8,882 nt of DNA from Nitrososphaerales archaeon TH5888 (GTDB lineage: Archaea; Thermoproteota; Nitrososphaeria; Nitrososphaerales; Nitrososphaeraceae): the NCBI GenBank assembly GCA_014523595.1, contig JAATVN010000009.1, positions 1 to 8,882 on the forward strand. Reading direction: 5' to 3'. This document shows, piece by piece, positions 1-6,800 of the stretch. Each line of letters begins with the position of its first letter. The stretch's first letter is position 1. Below the pieces are notes generated by a model, which did not search any database, had not been told where the DNA came from, and saw only the letters and a program-made list of their open reading frames with translations. The position numbers and the translations under genes are program-made.

Positions 1-685
1 AGAAAATTTTGAATACAACAACTTGACTGAGTTGATAGAAGGTTTCGCAAAACAGAAACGAACGTTGAGAATTTCATCTGAATATCTGACTACTACTTCG
101 GCTCGCATACGTTCTAATAAATCATATCAAAAATATTATGGTGATATCCGTCCGATGATTATTACACCATGGATGAGGATAGGTGAAAATAAAATGGTTG
201 AAATCTTTCTATCCTTTGGTGCCACTGAGGCCAAACCCCCCGAAGATGTTGATGCTATTTGTGATATTACAGAAACAGGTACTACACTCGTTCAAAACAA
301 CTTAAAACTTATTGAGACACTTGGTCATTCGAGTGCTCAATTAATTGCAAACAAGAATTCTTTAGAAGACAAAATAAAGTCTGAAAAAATTGCGGACATA
401 CTAGCCCTTATCAAGGGAGTTGTGGAAGCAAGGAAAAAACTTCACATTTTTGTCAATGTAAAAGAAGAGAACCTACAGAAATTGTTGGACAGTCTTCCTG
501 CCCTAAAAAGACCTACAATAAGCAACTTAAGTGAAGAAGGTTGGTTTGGTGTTAATACGGTGATAGATAAAAACGAGTTCATAAAGATTGTTCCAAAGTT
601 AAGAAAGATAGCTCAAGGACTTGTTGTGATGCAGCCAAAACAAATCCTCCCATTAGAGGAGTTAAAACAGGTCATGAATCAGTGA
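1..685 (+). CDS. hisG: ATP phosphoribosyltransferase, long form (5'-truncated)
   Basis: HisG catalyses the first, committed step of histidine synthesis, joining ATP and PRPP to give phosphoribosyl-ATP in the cytoplasm. The frame is open from base 2, so the start and the N-terminal part of the catalytic domain lie outside the window; a TTG at 23 is internal, not the start. The visible part holds the second half of the catalytic domain, with the PRPP-binding stretch DITETGTTL at 263-289, preceded by the FLSFGATEA segment. From about 434 to 655 follows a HisG_C (ACT-like) regulatory domain with VNTVIDKNEF and GLVVMQPKQILP. This domain marks the long, HisZ-independent form, which in the family is feedback-inhibited by histidine. 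Compared with bacterial HisG, the segment before FLSFGATEA looks about 15 residues longer. The TGA overlaps the hisD start. Identification is secure. Confidence 0.93.
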   Translation, partial: ENFEYNNLTELIEGFAKQKRTLRISSEYLTTTSARIRSNKSYQKYYGDIRPMIITPWMRIGENKMVEIFLSFGATEAKPPEDVDAICDITETGTTLVQNNLKLIETLGHSSAQLIANKNSLEDKIKSEKIADILALIKGVVEARKKLHIFVNVKEENLQKLLDSLPALKRPTISNLSEEGWFGVNTVIDKNEFIKIVPKLRKIAQGLVVMQPKQILPLEELKQVMNQ

Positions 686-1965
686 TAAAAAAAATAAGAG
701 TAGGAAACGCAATCAAAGAAGCAAAGATCATTCGTGGTTCAAATCGCATACCTCAGAAGAGCGTTATTGTTGAAAAGATAATTAATGATGTTATCAAATT
801 TGGGGACAATGCAATAATAAAATATACTAAAAAATATGATAAAGTAAAAATCGATTCTATTCTTGTTGATAAAGCGGAATTAAGAAAAGCCTACAAGGAG
901 GTAACTACGAATCAATTGAATTCCCTTAAGAAAAGTAAAAAACTTCTTGAAAAGAATGAAAAAATTCTTCTAGAACGATTGACAGGAATCACATTATCAG
1001 AAGATGGAGTAAGAATTGAGAAAGCTCTCAAACCTATAGACAGTGTTGGTTGTTATGTCCCAGGAGGACGAGCACGGTATCCAAGCACGTTGATGATGTG
1101 TGTTGTTCCTGCAATAATTGCAGGCGTAAACAGGATATCTGTAGTAAGTCCTCCCATGAAAGATGGTAAAATTGATCCTGTCACACTTGTGGCTGCCGAT
1201 ATCTGCGGTGTAGACGAAGTCTATAGAGTCGGTGGTGCCCAAGCAGTGGCAGCTCTTGCATATGGGACTAAAACAATAAGCAAGGTTGATAAAATCGTCG
1301 GACCCGGAGGTTTATTTGTTAACATTGCAAAATTTCTTGTTAGCAATAAGATTGCCATTGATATGATAGCAGGTCCAACCGAACTTTTAATATATGCAGA
1401 TTCGAAGTCTGATCCCAAATTTGTAGTCAGGGATTTGATATCTCAGGCAGAACACAGTACGGATACCATTTGTGGTGTCGTTACTACTTCAGAGTCTTTG
1501 GCTGCAAAATTAGAAAGTGAAATTACGAGGACATTGAATAGTTCCCTGCCAAGATTGGAAATTGTATCAACCAGTTTCAAGAAGAATGGATTCATTGCAC
1601 TGTGTAAAAACGAGGAGGACGCGATATCATTTATTAACGAATTGGCCCCAGAACATCTTGAAGTCTTATCGGAAAACCCTATTAAAATAGCTTCTAAGGT
1701 AAAAACTGCAGGTATTGTCTTACTGGGCAAGTACAGTCCATCATCTGCAAGCGATTATTGTCTTGGATCAAATCACGTGTTACCTACTACAGAATTTGGC
1801 AAATCAAAATCTTCATTATCTGTACTTGACTTTGTAAAATTAGTTAACCACATTACAGTAACAAGAATGGGCCTTCAATCGGTTCAAAAATACATAAAGG
1901 AATTGGCCTTCGCTGAAGGTTTACCAAATCATTATTATGCAGTAGAAGAGAGGTTTAGAAATTGA
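682..1965 (+). CDS. hisD: Histidinol dehydrogenase
   Basis: HisD is the zinc- and NAD-dependent enzyme that oxidises histidinol to histidine through histidinaldehyde, the last two steps of the pathway. The 427-residue length is typical. All residues expected from the E. coli enzyme are in register: zinc ligands Q255 and H258 (in SQAEH), D358 (SDY) and H417 (PNHYYA), and the catalytic pair E324-H325 (PEHLE). YVPGGRARYPST (125-136), GPGG (207-210) and AGPTE (230-234) are family signatures; the last has Thr where Ser is usual. The GTG start at 682 overlaps the hisG stop as GTGA, which suggests translational coupling; a weak AGGTCA at 669-674 could serve as ribosome binding site. The 3' end overlaps hisC by four bases. 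No sign of damage. Confidence 0.97.
   Translation: MIKKIRVGNAIKEAKIIRGSNRIPQKSVIVEKIINDVIKFGDNAIIKYTKKYDKVKIDSILVDKAELRKAYKEVTTNQLNSLKKSKKLLEKNEKILLERLTGITLSEDGVRIEKALKPIDSVGCYVPGGRARYPSTLMMCVVPAIIAGVNRISVVSPPMKDGKIDPVTLVAADICGVDEVYRVGGAQAVAALAYGTKTISKVDKIVGPGGLFVNIAKFLVSNKIAIDMIAGPTELLIYADSKSDPKFVVRDLISQAEHSTDTICGVVTTSESLAAKLESEITRTLNSSLPRLEIVSTSFKKNGFIALCKNEEDAISFINELAPEHLEVLSENPIKIASKVKTAGIVLLGKYSPSSASDYCLGSNHVLPTTEFGKSKSSLSVLDFVKLVNHITVTRMGLQSVQKYIKELAFAEGLPNHYYAVEERFRN
1948..1954 (+). promoter_or_regulatory. Ribosome binding site supporting the TTG start of hisC
   Basis: GAGAGGT ends 7 nt before TTG 1962 and contains GAGGT, complementary to the archaeal anti-Shine-Dalgarno sequence. The spacing favours TTG 1962 over the in-frame ATG at 1977. 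Confidence 0.5.
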
Positions 1966-3026
1966 CAGATTGGTTAATGAAAGAAATGAAGAAAATTTCT
2001 ATGATTGAAAAATATGCAATACCCTCTGAAAGTAATTATTTTAAATTGGACGCAAATGAAAATCTTGTTTTAGATAAGGATTTTCTCACCAAGATTTCAC
2101 TAGAGAGTTTAAAAAAAATTGATCTGAGAAAATATCCTATTGATCTTTATGAACGACTATACAAGAAGCTATCTCATTATCTGAAGATAAGTGAAAAATC
2201 ACTAGTGTTGGGTAGTGGTTCTGATCAAATTATAGATTTGCTTTTGACGCTGATTGGAAGAGGGAAGAGGTTAACATCGATATACCCTACTTTTTCCTAC
2301 TTTAAAACAAGGTGCCAGTTGCATGGAGTAGCGTTTTCTGAAATAATGTTATCATCAATTGATAACGCTCTTGATATAGAGAAATTTATTATCGATGCTA
2401 AAAAATCTCATGTTATATATTTGAGTTCTCCAAACAACCCTACGGGAAATCAATTTGAGAAATCTAAAATTTTTGATATTTTAAGTTCCTTGAAAAATAA
2501 TTTGGTAATTGTAGACGAGGCATATGTTGAATTTGCAAAATATTCCTTAATTAAATATGTGAAGGGATATCCAAATCTAGTAATTCTTCGTACATTTTCA
2601 AAGGCATTGGGGTTGGCAGGTGCTAGGGTAGGTTATATGGTGGCAAATGATGAGCTTGCAGATTTATTTAGAAATAGGATTCAGTTACCATATGCAGTAA
2701 ATAGCCTCTCACTTGCTATTGCAATTTCACTTATCTCTAGTCCTAAAAAAGTAGAAGAAAGCATATCATTAATAAAACGTGAAAGAGAAAGGCTCTACCA
2801 AAGTCTCTCAAAAATCAAAAACATAGATGTTTACAAGTCAGATGCAAACTTTCTTTTCATAAAATGTAACACAAAATATTGGAGAATCGTTGAGGCACTA
2901 GAAAATTCAAAAATAATAGTAAAGTCGTTAGGTAACATCAATAACTACGGAAACTGTATTAGAATGACGGTGGGTACAAAAAAAATGAACGATAAAATAT
3001 TGTCAACAATAAAAGATATTCAATAA
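1962..3026 (+). CDS. hisC: Histidinol-phosphate aminotransferase
   Basis: HisC is a PLP enzyme that transfers the amino group of glutamate to imidazole acetol phosphate, giving histidinol phosphate. At 354 residues it is a normal class I/II fold-type I aminotransferase. Visible active-site residues match E. coli HisC closely: Y58, N159 in SSPNNPTG, D185 and Y188 in VDEAY, the PLP lysine K214 in TFSKALGLAG, R222 in ARVGY, and the substrate-carboxylate arginine R334 in CIRMTVG. The N-terminal LDANEN motif (29-34) is typical of HisC. The start is taken as TTG 1962, overlapping the hisD stop as TTGA; ATG 1977 would remove only five residues. The next gene follows after 22 nt. The operon context makes the histidinol-phosphate specificity nearly certain. 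Confidence 0.95.
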   Translation: MTDWLMKEMKKISMIEKYAIPSESNYFKLDANENLVLDKDFLTKISLESLKKIDLRKYPIDLYERLYKKLSHYLKISEKSLVLGSGSDQIIDLLLTLIGRGKRLTSIYPTFSYFKTRCQLHGVAFSEIMLSSIDNALDIEKFIIDAKKSHVIYLSSPNNPTGNQFEKSKIFDILSSLKNNLVIVDEAYVEFAKYSLIKYVKGYPNLVILRTFSKALGLAGARVGYMVANDELADLFRNRIQLPYAVNSLSLAIAISLISSPKKVEESISLIKRERERLYQSLSKIKNIDVYKSDANFLFIKCNTKYWRIVEALENSKIIVKSLGNINNYGNCIRMTVGTKKMNDKILSTIKDIQ

Positions 3027-3048
3027 AATCAAAGTAGATTCGATTAGA

Positions 3049-3996
3049 ATGAATACAAATGCATGTATTATTTTTGATATCGATGGTACGTTAATTGATA
3101 CCAGAGAATCTTACAACAAGACAATAAAAAAAACAGTCCAATACCTCGTTAATTATGTCAATCCAACCAAAGGAAATATAGGAACACTGGTCAGTGATGA
3201 TCTGATTTTCAAATTCCGGAAATCTGGAATGTTTAACAATGATACTGATACGAGCTATGCATTTATTCTGGGTATACTATTTGGACCGTCCAAGACTTCT
3301 GATTTACATTCTTTTATAGAAAATATTACAAGCAACGCAACTTCAAATGGAATAAAGTCCGTGGAAAATTATCTTCAAAGCTACTCGAAAAACCGTCTGA
3401 TGCGGATCAAGAAAGTATTAAGGTATCCTGGAGATATTAACAGAAGCATTTTAAGTCGAGTCTTTGACGAGTACTTTTACGGGCCCCAATTGTTTAAAAA
3501 ACAACACAGATCAATTGCTAAATTTTATTCTGGGAAGCCTCTAATTGAAAATGACAAACTTTTAGTTAGAAATTCAACTATGAAGAAAGTATCGAATATT
3601 TTTGATAAAAAGGTAGGAATTGTTTCTGGCAGGAGTAGAATAGCTGCTGAGTATTCCATGAAGTCAATGTTTAAGTTTTTTGACATAAACGGGTCAATTT
3701 ATTTAGAAGACGAAAAAAGAGAGATGGGTAAACCAGACCCTTCGGCTTTGATAAAATCCGTAAAAATTTTTGGAGTCAATAATGCTTTTTATGTTGGAGA
3801 CTCTGCAGAGGATTTGTTCATGGTACAGAGAGCAAGAAAAATATCCAATCTGGACATTAAATTAATTGGAATATGTGCCTCTAATGCAAGATCGAATCAA
3901 ATAAGGAACCTATTCAGGATTAATCGAACTACTTTAATAGTCAAAAACGTTAACGAATTACCGAACATATTAAATAAAGTTAGGACCCAATTTTAG
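3049..3996 (+). CDS. HAD-superfamily phosphatase, candidate histidinol-phosphatase
   Basis: This is a soluble 315-residue HAD hydrolase with all four motifs. Motif I is FDIDGTLIDT with nucleophile D10 and acid/base D12. Motif II is S193 in IVSGRSR, motif III is K228 in MGKPDPSAL, and motif IV is YVGDSAEDLF with D251 and D255. About 180 residues separate motifs I and II, indicating a C1-type cap that is larger than in most subfamily IA members. The protein is rich in Lys, Arg and Asn. The gene sits between hisC, which makes histidinol phosphate, and hisB, which lacks a phosphatase domain. By inference it may hydrolyse histidinol phosphate to histidinol, a step for which no other enzyme is visible here. 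The alternative is a phosphatase of other specificity carried in the operon. ATG 3049 lies nine codons before D10, so little variation of the start is possible. No strong ribosome binding site is seen. Confidence 0.85.
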   Translation: MNTNACIIFDIDGTLIDTRESYNKTIKKTVQYLVNYVNPTKGNIGTLVSDDLIFKFRKSGMFNNDTDTSYAFILGILFGPSKTSDLHSFIENITSNATSNGIKSVENYLQSYSKNRLMRIKKVLRYPGDINRSILSRVFDEYFYGPQLFKKQHRSIAKFYSGKPLIENDKLLVRNSTMKKVSNIFDKKVGIVSGRSRIAAEYSMKSMFKFFDINGSIYLEDEKREMGKPDPSALIKSVKIFGVNNAFYVGDSAEDLFMVQRARKISNLDIKLIGICASNARSNQIRNLFRINRTTLIVKNVNELPNILNKVRTQF

Positions 3997-4003
3997 ATCC
4001 CAA

Positions 4004-4603
4004 TTGTCAGATACTGATAAGGCTAGGACTGCATCGATGAGCAGAAGTACATCTGAAACAACAATAAACCTAAATGTTAATCTCGATGGTGAGGGTAAAG
4101 CACAGATCACTAGTGGATTAAAATTTTTAGATCACCTCATAACAACATTTTGCAAATACAGCCTTGTTGATATTGAAGCTGAGGTTAAATCTCACGATTC
4201 GATTTTACATCATTTGATAGAAGATATTGCTATTTGTATAGGGCAGGGATTGGATAAGGCATTAGGAAATAGAGCCAGAATCATGAGATTTGGATATGCT
4301 ATTGTTCCTATGGATGATTCGAGGAGCAATTCAGCAATCGATCTGGTTAAGAGACAATTCTCTAAATTTGAATTAAAGTTAGAAAGGAATGAAGTGGAAG
4401 GCATTGTAAAAGAGGATATTGAACACTTTTTTAGATCATTACTGCAAAATCTTGTTGCCTGTACACACATACTGGTAGAATATGGAGAAGATGATCATCA
4501 CAAATTAGAGTCTGCCATGAAGAGCTTTGCTATTGCGTTTAGAAATGCTGCAGCAATTGACCAAAGGAGAAAAGGATTGCCTAGTACTAAAGACATGATG
4601 TAA
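4004..4603 (+). CDS. hisB: Imidazoleglycerol-phosphate dehydratase (monofunctional)
   Basis: HisB removes water from imidazole glycerol phosphate to give imidazole acetol phosphate. The 199-residue length fits the single-domain manganese enzyme without the phosphatase fusion of enterobacteria. Residues expected to bind metal or substrate are kept: E18 in SETT, H44 in FLDHL, H69-H70 and E73, R96, R117, H141, H165-H166 and E169 in DHHKLE, K173, and S194-T195-K196. Two positions differ from the common pattern: the Asp before the first HH pair is Leu (ILHHLIED), and PMDEA is PMDDS. TTG 4004 is chosen because residues 8-20 (RTASMSRSTSETT) align with the family's usual N-terminus; ATG 4037 (M12) would cut into it. 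No good Shine-Dalgarno sequence precedes either. It begins 7 nt after the HAD gene and abuts hisH. Confidence 0.94.
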   Translation: MSDTDKARTASMSRSTSETTINLNVNLDGEGKAQITSGLKFLDHLITTFCKYSLVDIEAEVKSHDSILHHLIEDIAICIGQGLDKALGNRARIMRFGYAIVPMDDSRSNSAIDLVKRQFSKFELKLERNEVEGIVKEDIEHFFRSLLQNLVACTHILVEYGEDDHHKLESAMKSFAIAFRNAAAIDQRRKGLPSTKDMM

Positions 4604-5224
4604 ATGACAAAGATAGCTATTTTTGATTTTGGAGCAGGTAATCTATTTAATTTGCACCAATCCCTCCTTAGAAATGGTGCGCATACCGTAGATATCGTAA
4701 GGACTCTAAATGAATTGGAAAATTATGATGGATTGGTTTTACCAGGAGTTGGTAACTTTGATAGCGCTATTAGTTCTATACAAAAAGATTCAATATCACT
4801 AAATGCCGCAGTCGATAGTGGGATGCCAATACTTGGCATTTGTCTTGGTCTTGAAATGTTATTTAATAAAAGCGAAGAGGGAATTCTTGATGGGCTTAAA
4901 GTGTTAGATGGCGATGTTTTGATGCTTCCAAAAACAAAAGTCAAAGTTCCTCACATAGGTTGGAATAATTTAAGAATTGTTAAAACAGAATGTAACCTGC
5001 TGAAAGGTATTCCGCAAGATTCTTGGGTGTATTTTGTTCATTCGTATCATATCGAGCCCCAAGATGAAAATCTAATTGCGGCAATAACTGACTATGGTTC
5101 TACATTGCCTGTTGTAATAGAACGCTCAAATCTTCTTGGTACCCAATTCCACCCTGAAAAATCCGGAAAAATTGGAGCCCAAATTATGAAAAATTTTGTC
5201 AATATTTGTGAAAAAAACGAATGA
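4604..5224 (+). CDS. hisH: Imidazole glycerol phosphate synthase, glutamine amidotransferase subunit
   Basis: HisH is a class I (triad) glutaminase. It releases ammonia from glutamine and channels it to HisF, with which it forms the IGP synthase heterodimer. The 206-residue length is normal. The nucleophile C80 lies in GICLGLEMLF, and H183 and E185 in GTQFHPEKSG complete the triad. PGVGNF (47-52) is the oxyanion-strand loop typical of HisH, and VHSYH (145-149) is another family signature. ATG 4604 follows the hisB TAA with no gap, and the stop overlaps the hisA start as ATGA. Its partner hisF is two genes downstream with hisA between, a common arrangement. All key residues are present. Confidence 0.96.
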   Translation: MTKIAIFDFGAGNLFNLHQSLLRNGAHTVDIVRTLNELENYDGLVLPGVGNFDSAISSIQKDSISLNAAVDSGMPILGICLGLEMLFNKSEEGILDGLKVLDGDVLMLPKTKVKVPHIGWNNLRIVKTECNLLKGIPQDSWVYFVHSYHIEPQDENLIAAITDYGSTLPVVIERSNLLGTQFHPEKSGKIGAQIMKNFVNICEKNE

Positions 5225-5931
5225 AGGTACTAGCGGCAATAGACATAATGAATGGGGATGTAGTTAGGTTAACGAAAGGAGACCAATCAACCAAAAAAGT
5301 ATATAGCAATGATCCCGTTCAGGTTGCAAAAAAATGGGCAAAGGACGGAGCAGACATGTTACATATAGTTGACCTTGATGCTGCATTTGGTAATGAAAGT
5401 AGTAATCTTTCAATAATCTCAGAAATATTGCATTCTGTGAATATTCCAATTCAGATTGGAGGCGGTATTCGCAATACTGAAATTTTTGAAAAGATTGTTA
5501 AAATGGGATTTTCAAAAATTGTGGTTGGTACTATGGCTTATCGAAATCTAAATGAATTGCGTTTACTCAGCAAAAATTATGGTGACAAGATTGTCATTTC
5601 ACTTGACGAAATAAATGGAAAGGTAATGATCGAAGGTTGGAAATCCTCGTCGGATTATAAAGTTGAGGATGCGATAAACAAGTTCAATAAGCTTGGAATT
5701 AGCAATTTTCTCCTGACCAGTATTATTAAAGACGGAACTCTTTCAGGTCCAGACATTGTCACTTTAAATAGAATTAATACAGATAGAAGATCAAAGATAA
5801 TTGCTAGTGGAGGAATTTCAAGCTTGGTAGATGTGTTAAGGGTTCGATCAATTGGATGCGATAGTGTTATTCTTGGTAAGGCATTGTATGAAGAAAGATT
5901 GGATATAAAAAAGGTGAAAGCAATAGCATAA
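5221..5931 (+). CDS. hisA: ProFAR isomerase (HisA)
   Basis: HisA is a (beta/alpha)8-barrel that converts N'-[(5-phosphoribosyl)formimino]-AICAR ribonucleotide (ProFAR) to its ribulosyl form (PRFAR), the substrate of HisF. At 236 residues it is of usual size. The two catalytic aspartates are D8 in AAIDIMNGDVVRL and D129 in ISLDE. T166 lies in LLTSIIKDGTLSG, and the phosphate-binding glycine loops are QIGGGIRN (78-85) and ASGGISS (195-201). VDLDAAFG (50-57) is characteristic. HisA and HisF are related barrels; this copy is HisA because of its DLDAAFG segment and the DGTLSG loop, whereas the next gene has DGTKNGYD. It starts in an ATGA overlap with hisH and shares one base with hisF. A bifunctional HisA/TrpF role cannot be excluded from sequence reading but nothing points to it. 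Confidence 0.95.
   Translation: MKVLAAIDIMNGDVVRLTKGDQSTKKVYSNDPVQVAKKWAKDGADMLHIVDLDAAFGNESSNLSIISEILHSVNIPIQIGGGIRNTEIFEKIVKMGFSKIVVGTMAYRNLNELRLLSKNYGDKIVISLDEINGKVMIEGWKSSSDYKVEDAINKFNKLGISNFLLTSIIKDGTLSGPDIVTLNRINTDRRSKIIASGGISSLVDVLRVRSIGCDSVILGKALYEERLDIKKVKAIA
5912..5917 (+). promoter_or_regulatory. Possible ribosome binding site of hisF
   Basis: AGGTGA inside the end of hisA lies 13 nt before ATG 5931. The match to the anti-Shine-Dalgarno sequence is good but the spacing is somewhat long. Confidence 0.35.
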
Positions 5932-6734
5932 TGCCATTATCAAAGAGAATCATCCCATGTCTTGATGTCGATAATGGAAGAGTGGTTAAAGGAATCAAAT
6001 TTCGAGGAGTAAAGGATGCAGGAGACCCAGTTGAATTAGCCAAAAAATACAGCGACCAAGGAGCTGATGAACTTGTCTTCCTTGACATTACAGCTTCAAA
6101 ACAGGACCGTGAAATAATGAAGAGCATGGTTAGAAAAGTAGCCAGTGTGATAGACATACCTTTCACGGTGGGAGGTGGAATTAAGACGCTCTCAGATGCA
6201 CGAGAGATTCTGCTTAATGGAGCAGACAAAGTTTCCATTAATACTGCTACGGTCAAAAACCCTGAATTGGTAACAGATCTCATGAAAATTTTTGGGAGAC
6301 AATGCGTTGTAGTTGCGATTGATGTCAAGAGAAATTATGATGTTGACGAAAAGCATACAGTAATGCATGGACCTGATAAGGATTTTTATTTTGAAGTTAT
6401 GATATATGGTGGATCCAAAGGCACAGGTATTGATGCTATCCAATGGGCAAAAAGAGTAGAAGAGCTTGGTGCCGGCGAAATACTATTGACAAGCATAGAT
6501 GCAGATGGTACTAAAAATGGATACGATATTGAATTAACAAATACAATATGCAGTAATGTGAGAATACCTGTTATTGCATCAGGCGGTTGTGGCTCTTCAG
6601 ATCACATGGTTGAGGCATTTAAGAAAACTGATGTGGATGCTGTTCTGGCAGCTTCGATTTTTCATTATGATAAATTGACACTTGATAAGGTTAAGAGATA
6701 TTTGGCTGATAAGGGAATTAAGACCAGATTATAG
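5931..6734 (+). CDS. hisF: Imidazole glycerol phosphate synthase, cyclase subunit
   Basis: HisF is the barrel subunit of IGP synthase. It uses ammonia delivered by HisH to convert PRFAR into imidazole glycerol phosphate and AICAR, the latter feeding back to purine synthesis. The length of 267 residues is typical. The catalytic aspartates are D12 in IIPCLDVDNGRVVKG and D131 in VVAIDVKR, matching D11 and D130 of the Thermotoga enzyme. FTVGGGIKT (78-86), ILLTSIDADGTKNGYD (184-199) and ASGGCGS (216-222) are family signatures. Its ATG shares one base with the hisA stop (TAATG). It is the last gene of the operon as seen here. No hisI or hisE follows, and the next gene is on the opposite strand. Confidence 0.97.
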   Translation: MPLSKRIIPCLDVDNGRVVKGIKFRGVKDAGDPVELAKKYSDQGADELVFLDITASKQDREIMKSMVRKVASVIDIPFTVGGGIKTLSDAREILLNGADKVSINTATVKNPELVTDLMKIFGRQCVVVAIDVKRNYDVDEKHTVMHGPDKDFYFEVMIYGGSKGTGIDAIQWAKRVEELGAGEILLTSIDADGTKNGYDIELTNTICSNVRIPVIASGGCGSSDHMVEAFKKTDVDAVLAASIFHYDKLTLDKVKRYLADKGIKTRL

Positions 6735-6735
6735 C

Positions 6736-6760
6736 AATAAAAGCTTATTCAGTTTATTTG
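6736..6760 (+). terminator. Probable transcription end of the his operon
   Basis: Just after the hisF stop, AATAA (6736-6740) and TTATT (6745-6749) could form a weak five-pair hairpin, followed by GTTTATTT. Archaeal termination depends mainly on T-rich non-template sequence, which this tract supplies. The convergent gene downstream makes termination here expected. The signal is weak. Confidence 0.4.
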
Positions 6761-6784
6761 AATTATGTATAGAACTAAGGTAAC

Positions 6785-6791
6785 AAAAAAA
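6785..6791 (-). terminator. Oligo-T terminator of the glycosyltransferase gene
   Basis: Seven A on the + strand give a T7 run on the - strand, starting 9 nt after the TGA of the glycosyltransferase gene. Such a run is the usual archaeal termination signal. No stable hairpin precedes it. Confidence 0.5.
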
Positions 6792-6800
6792 TAGTCGATA

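Noticed and set aside
23..25. TTG as start of hisG
   Set aside because: The frame continues open to the left edge, and the visible protein lacks the N-terminal half of the HisG catalytic domain, so the gene begins outside the window.
997..1730. Three open frames on the - strand (65-95 codons) inside hisD
   Set aside because: They lie wholly within a fully motif-supported hisD and show no recognisable domain; they are antisense shadows of the coding frame.
5867..6328. A 153-codon frame on the - strand across the hisA/hisF junction
   Set aside because: It overlaps two intact, well-identified genes, has a Ser/Thr/Leu-rich composition typical of antisense reading, and no family motif.
6735..6800. 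A small RNA or hisE-like remnant in the convergent spacer
   Set aside because: The 66 bases hold only T-rich tracts and a weak hairpin; no coding frame or stable structure is seen.
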